DNA of 64,000 nt. Source: Lentilitoribacter sp039986595. Its GTDB lineage: Bacteria > Pseudomonadota > Alphaproteobacteria > Rhizobiales > Rhizobiaceae. Positions 53,301 to 61,142 of this stretch are shown here, piece after piece (the first letter of the stretch is position 1; each line of letters begins with the position of its first letter). Location: the NCBI GenBank assembly GCA_039986595.1, contig JBDWQJ010000004.1:682001-746000 (forward strand), written 5' to 3'. A program made the translations under genes and the position numbers. The notes beneath the pieces are model-generated. The model did not search any database. It had not been told where the DNA came from and saw only the letters and a program-made list of their open reading frames with translations.

Positions 53301-54813
53301 TCCGGTAAAGCCTGAAAAGATAAAGCTTGAAAAAATACGGTGCGATGCGTGTCCTGTTATGTGTTTTATTGCAGAAGGTAAATCTGGCGCGTGTGACCGT
53401 TATGCAAATCATGATGGTGAGTTGGTGCGTCTTGATCCATTGACGGTATTACTCGAGACCGAACATAAAATTGTACCGTTTTTATCCGGTGACGATCAGG
53501 ATGATTGGGATGGTGATATCGTCAAAGGTGATCGCCAATTTGTAACGGCTGTTGGTGCGGGCACGACATATCCTGATTATAAACCAGCTCCATTTATTGT
53601 CAGTCAGGATATTGATGGTGTTGATATGGTGACTGTCGTTACCGAAGGCATTTTCTCTTATTGCGGTGTAAAAGTGAAGATCGATACGGATCGTCACATT
53701 GGTCATGAACGCGATGTGGTTCGTGTTGATGGCGAACCGGTCGGGCATGTGATGACTTCTGAATACGGCTCTAAAATGCTGTCACTTGGGGGTGTCGAGC
53801 ATTTAACTGGCGGTTCAAAAAAAGAAGGTCGTGTGACTTGCGACACACTGCTAAAACTTTGTAATCGCGAAGCGGTTGAATTGGTTGTGGGTGATGATGA
53901 TGAGCAGGTTTCCGTCGTTGTCGCAGCGGGTAAGCCACCGATTATAAATGGCGTTGAAGAAAAGCTCATGCGCGTTGGTTGTGGCTCAGCCACAATTGGT
54001 ATGTTTGCAAAACAGTGGCTTGACGAAGTTGATGAGGTGGTTGTCGTTGATGATCATATTACCGGGATTTTGTCTGAGCATGAAGCCGGGAAACAGCTAG
54101 ATATTCCTGCAACTGGGATTAAAATGCTGGGTCGACGATCTACACCTGGGCGTTATTTTCAGGTCGCAGAACCCGGGATTGGTTGGGGCGGTACTGATAT
54201 TGAAGATCCGTTGACGATCTTAGGGCCGTTTAATGCAAAGGTTGCGCGTGAAGGCATGACCATGTTGATGGTATCCACAACAGGTGAGCAATTTGCCTAT
54301 TATATTCTTGACGCGGATTTAAAACCAGTTCCTGCTGAAATTCCGCAAAAGCTTCTAAGTTCTTGTGAGCTTATTGCTGAAAATTGTGAACCTTCCGTAT
54401 GTTCGGTTTTGTTTATGGGCGGCGCTGGGGGGAGCCTGCGCGCAGGTGTAACTGAAAACCCTGTTCGGTTGACAAAGTCGGTTAAAAGCTCGCTAACCCA
54501 TGTTTCGTGTGGTGGTGCTCAAGCTTATGTTTGGCCGGGCGGTGGTATCACTGTGATGGTTGACGTGTTGGATATGCCGACCAATTCATTTGGATATGTC
54601 CCAACGCCTGCGCTGGTCGCACCGATTGAGTTTTCTATGAGAGCAAGTGATTATGGTGTGTTAGGCGGTTATGTTGATGAGATTAAGCAGATTGAAGACA
54701 TAAATGCACAAACAACGCGTAAAGTTCCTTTGAGCCAGAACGACCATAACCCGATGCGTGCATCAAATTATGATTGGTCAGGAAGTACTAAGACATCTGG
54801 GTCAAAGATATGA
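53293..54813 (+). CDS. hnr: 6-hydroxynicotinate reductase
   Basis: This 506-residue protein starts with an iron-sulfur motif (Cys17, Cys20, Cys24, Cys34 in RCDACPVMCFIAEGKSGACD). This matches the N-terminus of 6-hydroxynicotinate reductase of the E. barkeri pathway as I remember it. The enzyme reduces 6-hydroxynicotinate to 1,4,5,6-tetrahydro-6-oxonicotinate. The glycine-rich region FMGGAGGSLRAGV and GYVPTPALVAPIEF are further family marks. It overlaps the neighbours on both sides. In an apparently aerobic host the electron donor is a question. Confidence 0.85.
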   Translation: MTDPVKPEKIKLEKIRCDACPVMCFIAEGKSGACDRYANHDGELVRLDPLTVLLETEHKIVPFLSGDDQDDWDGDIVKGDRQFVTAVGAGTTYPDYKPAPFIVSQDIDGVDMVTVVTEGIFSYCGVKVKIDTDRHIGHERDVVRVDGEPVGHVMTSEYGSKMLSLGGVEHLTGGSKKEGRVTCDTLLKLCNREAVELVVGDDDEQVSVVVAAGKPPIINGVEEKLMRVGCGSATIGMFAKQWLDEVDEVVVVDDHITGILSEHEAGKQLDIPATGIKMLGRRSTPGRYFQVAEPGIGWGGTDIEDPLTILGPFNAKVAREGMTMLMVSTTGEQFAYYILDADLKPVPAEIPQKLLSSCELIAENCEPSVCSVLFMGGAGGSLRAGVTENPVRLTKSVKSSLTHVSCGGAQAYVWPGGGITVMVDVLDMPTNSFGYVPTPALVAPIEFSMRASDYGVLGGYVDEIKQIEDINAQTTRKVPLSQNDHNPMRASNYDWSGSTKTSGSKI

Positions 54814-55673
54814 TGAAGCCAAGCGTCGCTATTTTGCCCTGCGGTCGCAGGCTTCATCTTCAGCATGGTCCAATTGATTTGATCATCGGTGTTGATCAAA
54901 ATCAGCATATAGCATTTGAAGCAGCGAAATATCGTTTTGAAACTATTCTCGCAGAGCTTGTTTTAGAGCTGACGGAATTAAGATTACCGTTAAATGAGGG
55001 TTTAAAAACGCCCGATGGTGATGTTGCTCAACGCATGGATTTGGCATGTCGCCCTCACGCATTAAATGAGTTTGTCACACGTATGGCGGCTGTTGCAGGG
55101 TCCGTTGCTGATGAGATTATGTTTGCGATGAAACGTGCAACTAGTTTTCAAAAAGCCTATGTGAATAATGGTGGCGACATTGCTTTGTATTTAGAAGGCA
55201 AAGAGCGATTTGTAACGGCGATGGTTTCTCACAACAGCGTTGAACTAGGGCGCATTGAAATTGGTGCTGGCGATCAAATATCGGGTATTGCGACAAGCGG
55301 GCAGCATGGACGTAGTCATAGTCTTGGTATTGCTGATAGCGTAACTGTTCTTGCAAGTAATGCGGCGCAGGCAGATGTTGCTGCAACTCTTATTGCGAAC
55401 GCTGTTGATATCCCAGGTCATTCATCGATTAAACGAATTGCAGCATCAGAGTTATCGCCTGATAGTGATTTAGGTGATAAATTGGTGGTTGTCGGTTGTG
55501 ATAAATTAGCTGTTGAAGATCAGAAATTTGCCATTGAGCGAGGCAAGGCGAAAGCTGATGAACTTTTGAACAAAGGGCTTATCAAAAGCGCGGCCATTTT
55601 TTTCCAAGATAAACACCGTTTAATCGGTCAAGATAACCTCACAATAAAAGAAAGGATGATCCAGTATGCCTGA
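54810..55673 (+). CDS. UPF0280 (ApbE-like) protein
   Basis: This 287-residue protein belongs to UPF0280, an ApbE-like family. It has YVNNGGDIALYLEG and GIATSGQHGRSHSLGIADSVTV, similar to the ApbE active region. ApbE proteins transfer FMN to target proteins; UPF0280 has no established reaction. It starts inside the reductase stop region and overlaps the next gene. It could help mature the reductase, or act on a pathway intermediate (both inference). Confidence 0.8.
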   Translation: MMKPSVAILPCGRRLHLQHGPIDLIIGVDQNQHIAFEAAKYRFETILAELVLELTELRLPLNEGLKTPDGDVAQRMDLACRPHALNEFVTRMAAVAGSVADEIMFAMKRATSFQKAYVNNGGDIALYLEGKERFVTAMVSHNSVELGRIEIGAGDQISGIATSGQHGRSHSLGIADSVTVLASNAAQADVAATLIANAVDIPGHSSIKRIAASELSPDSDLGDKLVVVGCDKLAVEDQKFAIERGKAKADELLNKGLIKSAAIFFQDKHRLIGQDNLTIKERMIQYA

Positions 55674-56247
55674 TATCATTTTAAGAAAGCTGGTAACCTC
55701 TGTTGAAGAGATATATCACGAAGGCGGCCCGGTCGCTGAGACACCGATCAAAAGAGCGTCCATTCTTGCCATTATTGAGAACCCTTTTGCGGGGCGCTAT
55801 GAGGAAGATATTCAGGGTTTTATGGATGACTTAAGGCCGCTTGGGCTCGATATGTCAAAAAGACTGGTTCAAATGTTAGGCGGTGCCGATCAAATTCAAG
55901 GTTATGGCAAAGGCGCGATCATCGGTGAAGCTGGTGAATTAGAACATGGTGCACTTTGGCATGCGCCTGGTGGTTATGCGATGCGCGACCAATTGGTAAA
56001 TTCCAATGCCATTGTTCCTTCAACAAAAAAGGTAGCTGGGGTTGGTGCGCGTCTGGATGTGCCGATTACGCATGTGAACGCATCTTATGTGCGCAGTCAT
56101 TTTGATGCCATGGAAGTTGGGGTCAATGACGCACCGCGGGCCAATGAAATGGCGCTTGTTTTGGTGATGTCGACGGGGTCTCGCGTGCATTCACGTTCTG
56201 GTGGTCTTGATGCATCTGAGATTAAGGGAGAGGATGGATTGCGATGA
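55666..56247 (+). CDS. AA_synth (DUF1185) family protein, first copy
   Basis: This 193-residue protein has the AA_synth features AIIENPFAGRYEEDI, GEAGELEHGALWHAP, ASYVRSHFDAMEV, NDAPRANE and the terminal GEDGLR. The family has structures but no firm biochemical function that I can name. A second diverged copy follows with a 4-nt overlap. The genes lie exactly where an enzyme acting after the reductase or enamidase would be expected. Confidence 0.85.
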   Translation: MPDIILRKLVTSVEEIYHEGGPVAETPIKRASILAIIENPFAGRYEEDIQGFMDDLRPLGLDMSKRLVQMLGGADQIQGYGKGAIIGEAGELEHGALWHAPGGYAMRDQLVNSNAIVPSTKKVAGVGARLDVPITHVNASYVRSHFDAMEVGVNDAPRANEMALVLVMSTGSRVHSRSGGLDASEIKGEDGLR

Positions 56248-56828
56248 GCATGAAAATAAGAAAAATTGCGGTCAATGTTGAAGAAACGCATCGTGAAATT
56301 GGCAGAGAGATTTCTCCTGCAACTCGAAAAGCTGTTGCTGTTGCTGTGATTGAAAATCCTTATGCCGGTGTTTATCAAGAAGACCTCTCCGTGCTTATGG
56401 AAATGGGCGCTGAGCTGGGTGGGCTTTTGGGTGATAAATGTGTTGAGGCGTTGGGAATTTCTTCATCTGAGGCTGAAAGCTACGGTAAATCTGTGATGGT
56501 TGGTGAAAATGGTGAGCTTGAACATGCGGCTGCTATTTTGCATCCCAAGCTTGGTGCGCCCTTGCGTAAAGCGGTTGAAAAAGGTGCGGCGCTGGTGGCG
56601 TCTTCTAAGAAGATGGGAAGCCCAGGACAGGTTCTTGATGTTCCGTTGGGTCACAAAGATGCAGCTTATGTCCGTAGTCATTTTGATGGGATCGAAGTGC
56701 GCTTAAATGATGCGCCGCGGGCCAATGAGTTGATGGTTGCTGTTGCGGTGACAGATAGTGGCCGTCCACTGCCGCGCGTTGGTGGTCTTACGCATGAAGA
56801 TGCAAAGGGTGAAGATGGTTTACGTTAA
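56244..56828 (+). CDS. AA_synth (DUF1185) family protein, second copy
   Basis: This 194-residue paralogue of the preceding protein keeps VIENPYAGVYQEDL, GENGELEHAAAILHP, AAYVRSHFDGIEV, NDAPRANE and GEDGLR but differs elsewhere. The pair may form a heteromer. It overlaps the first copy by 4 nt. The MarR regulator starts 70 bp later. Confidence 0.85.
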   Translation: MSMKIRKIAVNVEETHREIGREISPATRKAVAVAVIENPYAGVYQEDLSVLMEMGAELGGLLGDKCVEALGISSSEAESYGKSVMVGENGELEHAAAILHPKLGAPLRKAVEKGAALVASSKKMGSPGQVLDVPLGHKDAAYVRSHFDGIEVRLNDAPRANELMVAVAVTDSGRPLPRVGGLTHEDAKGEDGLR

Positions 56829-56898
56829 TGATGCATCGAAAATTTAGAGGAAAAATCCGGTATTGTGTAAGTTGCGTCTTTCCTTGTAAGCTTTGCGC

Positions 56899-57336
56899 AT
56901 GACCGATAAATCAAATGGCAAAATACATCGTTACAATTTAAATGATCAGGTTGGATATTTGCTCCGACTTGCGCATCAGCGGCATGCCGAAATTTTTAAA
57001 TTGCACACGATTGAAAAGCTTACGCCAACTCAGTTTTCAGCACTTTTGCGGATTTCCCAGCAAGGCAAGGTCTCACAAAATCATCTTGGTCGATTGGCTG
57101 GCATGGATGTGGCAACCGTTAAAGGTGTTGTCGAACGCCTTAAAGATAAAGGTTTTGTAGAGCTAAAACCTGATCTTGAGGATAAACGGCGATTGGTTAT
57201 TTCGCTGTCAGATAAAGGCAAAAGTATCGTTGCGGGACTTGAAGAAATCGGTGCAAATATTACTGAAGAAACCCTCTCGCCATTAAACGATGCTGAGCGC
57301 GCAACGCTTGTGAAACTACTTCAAAAAATCTCGTAG
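56899..57336 (+). CDS. MarR-family regulator, probable nicotinate regulator (NicR-like)
   Basis: This 145-residue MarR protein has a winged helix (SQNHLGRLAGMDVATVKGVVERLKDKGF) and the wing DLEDKRRLVISLSDKG. I start it at the ATG at 56899; a TTG lies 6 nt earlier. In Pseudomonas the MarR protein NicR represses nicotinate genes and senses 6-hydroxynicotinate. Its place inside this island suggests the same role here, acting on the 49717-49748 palindrome (inference). Confidence 0.85.
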   Translation: MTDKSNGKIHRYNLNDQVGYLLRLAHQRHAEIFKLHTIEKLTPTQFSALLRISQQGKVSQNHLGRLAGMDVATVKGVVERLKDKGFVELKPDLEDKRRLVISLSDKGKSIVAGLEEIGANITEETLSPLNDAERATLVKLLQKIS

Positions 57337-57347
57337 GTATTTGCTCG

Positions 57348-58457
57348 TCATCTTCTGGGGAGTTTTGGCGATGCTTGGCTATTGTTTTGTTCAGATCTTG
57401 AAAACGTAATTGGTGTACGTAATCCCGGTATACCTTCGGGTTCGATCTGTAATTTGCGATGTTTAATTTGTGGGTTTTCAAGCGCTTCTGCAACTGTGTT
57501 GATGGGGCCTGCGGGAACAACTGCATCTTCTAATGCTTCTAATAATCCTAGTTTTGTCCAATTTAAACATGCTGTTTGCAGAATTGAGGTAAGTTTATCC
57601 CGGTTTTCAACGCGTTTTGAATTTGTCAGATAGGCATCATTGCTTGCAAGTGCATCGAGCTTTAGCACTTTGCAAAGGGATTGAAATTGGCGATCGTTTC
57701 CGCAAGCGATGATGATGTAGCCGTCTGAAGTTTGGAAAGTTTGATAAGGTACAATATTTGGGTGTGCATTTCCCATTCGCGTTGGCGTTTGCCCTGATGC
57801 GAGATAGTTCATTGCCTGATTTGCCAAAACACCCGTCATGCAATCGAGTAGAGAGATATCAACATGTTGGCCTTTGCCGCTGCGTTCTCGCTCCGTGAGT
57901 GCCGCTTGGATACCAATGACACCATAAAGCCCGGAGAATATATCCGCAAAAGCGACGCCAATTTTTTGTGGTGAGCCATCTGGTTCCCCGGTTAAATCCA
58001 TGATGCCGGACATGCCCTGAATTAGAAAATCATAACCTGCACGATGGGCATAAGGACCGTCCTGGCCAAATCCAGTGACTGAACAATAAATCAGTTTGGG
58101 GTTCAGCTTATGGATTGCTTGGAAATCTAGTCCATATTTCTCTAGACCGCCGACTTTAAAGTTTTCAATCAGAACATCAGCCTTCGAAATGATACTCAAA
58201 AGTTCATCAAGATCCTCCTCAGAGCTGAAGTCTAAACAAATGCTATCCTTTCCACGGTTAGTCCCATGGAAATATGCCGCTGATATATCATCATCCCGTT
58301 CAATAAAGGGAGGTCCCCAGCGCCGTGTGTCGTCGCCGTTTACGCTTTCAACCTTAAGAACCTCAGCACCTAAATCAGCAAGTGTTTGTCCAATCCAAGG
58401 ACCTGCAAGAATGCGTGCAAGTTCGACAACTTTGAGGCCGTTTAGCGGCGTGTTCAA
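57348..58457 (-). CDS. CaiB/BaiF-type CoA transferase, possible glutarate CoA transferase
   Basis: This 369-residue class III CoA transferase has VVELARILAGPWIGQTLADLG at the N-terminus and GYDFLIQGMSG with Asp143, the position of the catalytic aspartate. SUGCT, which makes glutaryl-CoA from glutarate, belongs to this family. The start is TTG, overlapping the enamidase stop as TTGA, with GGAG before it. A glutaryl-CoA dehydrogenase gene lies close by, so glutarate is a reasonable acceptor (inference). Confidence 0.8.
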   Translation of the reverse strand: MNTPLNGLKVVELARILAGPWIGQTLADLGAEVLKVESVNGDDTRRWGPPFIERDDDISAAYFHGTNRGKDSICLDFSSEEDLDELLSIISKADVLIENFKVGGLEKYGLDFQAIHKLNPKLIYCSVTGFGQDGPYAHRAGYDFLIQGMSGIMDLTGEPDGSPQKIGVAFADIFSGLYGVIGIQAALTERERSGKGQHVDISLLDCMTGVLANQAMNYLASGQTPTRMGNAHPNIVPYQTFQTSDGYIIIACGNDRQFQSLCKVLKLDALASNDAYLTNSKRVENRDKLTSILQTACLNWTKLGLLEALEDAVVPAGPINTVAEALENPQIKHRKLQIEPEGIPGLRTPITFSRSEQNNSQASPKLPRR

Positions 58458-59614
58458 GTGATAATCTCCGGCAAGCGTTCAGCGGGTGGGGTGTTGCGGC
58501 TACGTTCTGAGCGCACAACGCCATCAATAATGGTCATGCCGACACCGGGCAAATTGCCAAGTTGAACGGACTCAAGCAGGCTTTTTCCTGGTGCATGTTG
58601 CGCCTGATCCATCAGCACGAAATCAGCGCACTTGCCTTTTTCAATTAATCCAACATCAAGTTCTCTTTGGCGCGCTGTATTTCCATTTGCAAAACAGAAA
58701 GCAATCTCCGCCGGCACGTTCCCAAGAGAGGATAGCATCGCCACCATACGCATAATGCCAAGCGGTTGTACGCCGGAGCCTGCAGGACCATCTGTTCCTA
58801 AAATAAGCTGATCAAGCTTATCTAATTCACGTGCGGTGTTAAGCGTTAAAAGCGCTGCGCGTTCATTGCCATTATGGACGATCTCTAAAGCGGCTTTACA
58901 GCTCTCGCAAAGACAGATGATTTGATCATCTGGCAGAGCTGAATGCCCGCCATTAATATGGCCAACGACATCTGTGCCAGTTTCTAGCACCATATCAGCA
59001 TCGATGAGCCCTGAACCGGGGATGGATGGGCCACCTGTGTGAATGGTGCTCTGAATTCCGTATTTTCTCGCCCATTCAACCATTTGGCGTGCGGTCTTTC
59101 CGTCTTTGACGGTTCCTAATCCAACTTCACCTAAAAGCTTAACGCCAGCATCAGCCATTTCTTTAAAATCATGCTCTTCTAAACCATGCTCAATTACTGG
59201 TGCACCTGCATGAACTTTAACGCCAGAGGGACGAAAATTTTCGTACCAACGTTGAGATGCAATTGCCATTGCTTTCAGGCCAATGACATCTTTGGGGCGT
59301 CCAGGCATATGAACTTCGCCCGCGGAAATCATCGTCGTCACACCTCCATGAAGGGTTGAATCAATCCAGTGCAATTGCTGCTGGCGAGGGGTGTAATCAC
59401 CCACCACAGGGTGGATATGACTATCAATCAACCCCGGTGCGAGTGTCACCCCATGCGCATCAATAAGTGTGTCAGCACCTTCTGTATCGAGGTCTTTCTC
59501 CTTGCCCCATTCAGAGATTTTTCCGTCAATTGCAATTAGACAATCGCCTGCAAAAATTGGCTCTTCTATTTTTCCAGACAATATTTGACCTATATTTTTG
59601 ATAACTAGTTTCAT
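58454..59614 (-). CDS. ena: Enamidase (amidohydrolase superfamily)
   Basis: This 386-residue amidohydrolase has the metal motif DSHIHPVVGDYTPRQ (His66, His68), MISAGEVHMPGRPKD, GEVGLGTVKDG and LGTDGPAGSGVQPLGI. It strongly resembles the enamidase of E. barkeri nicotinate fermentation, as recalled, in these and in the terminal RSRNTPPAERLPEI. Enamidase hydrolyses tetrahydro-6-oxonicotinate to 2-formylglutarate and ammonia. GAGGGAAAG precedes the ATG. It leads the minus-strand pair with CaiB and diverges from gcdH. Confidence 0.86.
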   Translation of the reverse strand: MKLVIKNIGQILSGKIEEPIFAGDCLIAIDGKISEWGKEKDLDTEGADTLIDAHGVTLAPGLIDSHIHPVVGDYTPRQQQLHWIDSTLHGGVTTMISAGEVHMPGRPKDVIGLKAMAIASQRWYENFRPSGVKVHAGAPVIEHGLEEHDFKEMADAGVKLLGEVGLGTVKDGKTARQMVEWARKYGIQSTIHTGGPSIPGSGLIDADMVLETGTDVVGHINGGHSALPDDQIICLCESCKAALEIVHNGNERAALLTLNTARELDKLDQLILGTDGPAGSGVQPLGIMRMVAMLSSLGNVPAEIAFCFANGNTARQRELDVGLIEKGKCADFVLMDQAQHAPGKSLLESVQLGNLPGVGMTIIDGVVRSERSRNTPPAERLPEIIT

Positions 59615-59659
59615 TGGCTTTCCCTCACCGTTTGACGAATTTCGCCTGGATAGAATTCG

Positions 59660-59671
59660 TTTGTGTGCAAA
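59660..59671. promoter_or_regulatory. Second copy of the nicotinate-island operator
   Basis: TTTGTGTGCAAA with its flanks (59658-59675) matches the operator core at 49725-49742 at 15 of 18 positions. It lies 46 bp before the enamidase ATG in the divergent gap to gcdH. TATAAT at 59775-59780 is a possible -10 for gcdH. Confidence 0.55.
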
Positions 59672-59811
59672 TAATTATACATGCTGTTCTATTAGTCAAT
59701 TCCTTGCGACATTTTCACAAACACGTATTTCTTTACTTTACACTCTGATACATAATTATTAGCATACTAACGAATATAATGCCGCATACAGGTTAGACTT
59801 GAGGAATTGAT

Positions 59812-61026
59812 ATGAGCAATGAACTACCGGCAAAAAGCCGCCCTGACCTTTCTAAGTTTACTTGGGATGATGCTTTTCATATGGAATCTCAGTTGGATCT
59901 CGATGAGCGGATGATCAGAGATAGTGCGTATGAATACGCGCAAGATAAGCTCCAACCGCGTGTGAATGAAGCATTTGAAGAAGAGCATACCGATCCAGCT
60001 ATTTTTGCCGAAATGGGTGAAATGGGTTTGCTTGGGATCACTGTTCCTGAGGTTTATGGTGGTCTTGGATCAAGCTATGTAAGTTACGGCTTGGTTGCGC
60101 GCGAAATTGAGCGTGTTGATAGCGGATACCGCTCTATGATGTCGGTGCAGTCTAGTTTGGTTATGTATCCAATTTATGCCTATGGCACCGATGAGCAACG
60201 TCAAAAATATCTCCCCGGTCTTGCCGCTGGAACGTCCATTGGCTGCTTTGGTTTAACAGAACCTGACGCTGGTTCTGATCCGGGGGGTATGCGCACAGCG
60301 GCTAAAAAGACTGATGGTGGCTATGTGCTAAACGGTTCAAAAATGTGGATCTCAAATTCACCGATAGCGGATGTGTTTATAGTCTGGGCAAAATCGGATG
60401 CCCATGATGGCAAGATCAAAGGTTTTGTTTTAGAAAAAGGTATGAAAGGGCTCTCTGCCCCCAAAATTGAAGGGAAGTTGTCGCTGCGCGCATCTATCAC
60501 CGGTCAGATTGTGATGGATAATGTTGAAGTTGGTGAGGATGCTTTACTGCCAAATGTTGCCGGTTTAAAAGGGCCGTTTGGATGTTTAAATAGAGCGCGT
60601 TATGGCATTGCATGGGGTGTGATGGGAGCTGCAGAAGCTTGCTGGTTTGCCGCACGTCAATATGGCCTTGATCGTAAGCAGTTTGATAGACCAATTGCGC
60701 AAACTCAATTGTTCCAGCTTAAGCTTGCTAACATGCAAACGGAGATTTCTCTTGGATTACAAGCAGCCTTGCGTGTGGGACGTTTGATGGATGAGGGCAA
60801 TGCTGCGCCGGAAATGATCTCGTTAATCAAACGCAACAATTGCGGCAAAGCTCTTGATGTTGCACGCAACGCCCGTGATATGCACGGTGGCAATGGTATT
60901 AGTATGGAGTTCCCTGTGATCCGTCACATGGTGAATTTAGAAACCGTCAACACATATGAAGGCACTCATGATGTGCACGCGCTAATTTTAGGGCGCGCGC
61001 AGACAGGCCTTCAAGCGTTTGCGTGA
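59812..61026 (+). CDS. gcdH: Glutaryl-CoA dehydrogenase
   Basis: This 404-residue acyl-CoA dehydrogenase has GCFGLTEPDAGSDPGGM, WISNSPIADVFIVWAK, SLRASITGQI, YGLDRKQFDRPIAQTQLFQ and the active-site Glu383 in TYEGTHDVHALILGR, all typical of GCDH. It converts glutaryl-CoA to crotonyl-CoA and CO2. GAGGAATTG precedes the ATG. It diverges from the enamidase/CaiB pair and shares the operator gap. GCDH also serves lysine degradation, so it may have two roles. Confidence 0.93.
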   Translation: MSNELPAKSRPDLSKFTWDDAFHMESQLDLDERMIRDSAYEYAQDKLQPRVNEAFEEEHTDPAIFAEMGEMGLLGITVPEVYGGLGSSYVSYGLVAREIERVDSGYRSMMSVQSSLVMYPIYAYGTDEQRQKYLPGLAAGTSIGCFGLTEPDAGSDPGGMRTAAKKTDGGYVLNGSKMWISNSPIADVFIVWAKSDAHDGKIKGFVLEKGMKGLSAPKIEGKLSLRASITGQIVMDNVEVGEDALLPNVAGLKGPFGCLNRARYGIAWGVMGAAEACWFAARQYGLDRKQFDRPIAQTQLFQLKLANMQTEISLGLQAALRVGRLMDEGNAAPEMISLIKRNNCGKALDVARNARDMHGGNGISMEFPVIRHMVNLETVNTYEGTHDVHALILGRAQTGLQAFA

Positions 61027-61142
61027 TCCATATCGCCTATAACTAAAATTTGACGAATTTTGGCAAAATAACATTTTTAATATACCCCGAGCTTTCAAAT
61101 GATATAAGCATAATTGGAATGAAACGGGATTAGTATATTAAG

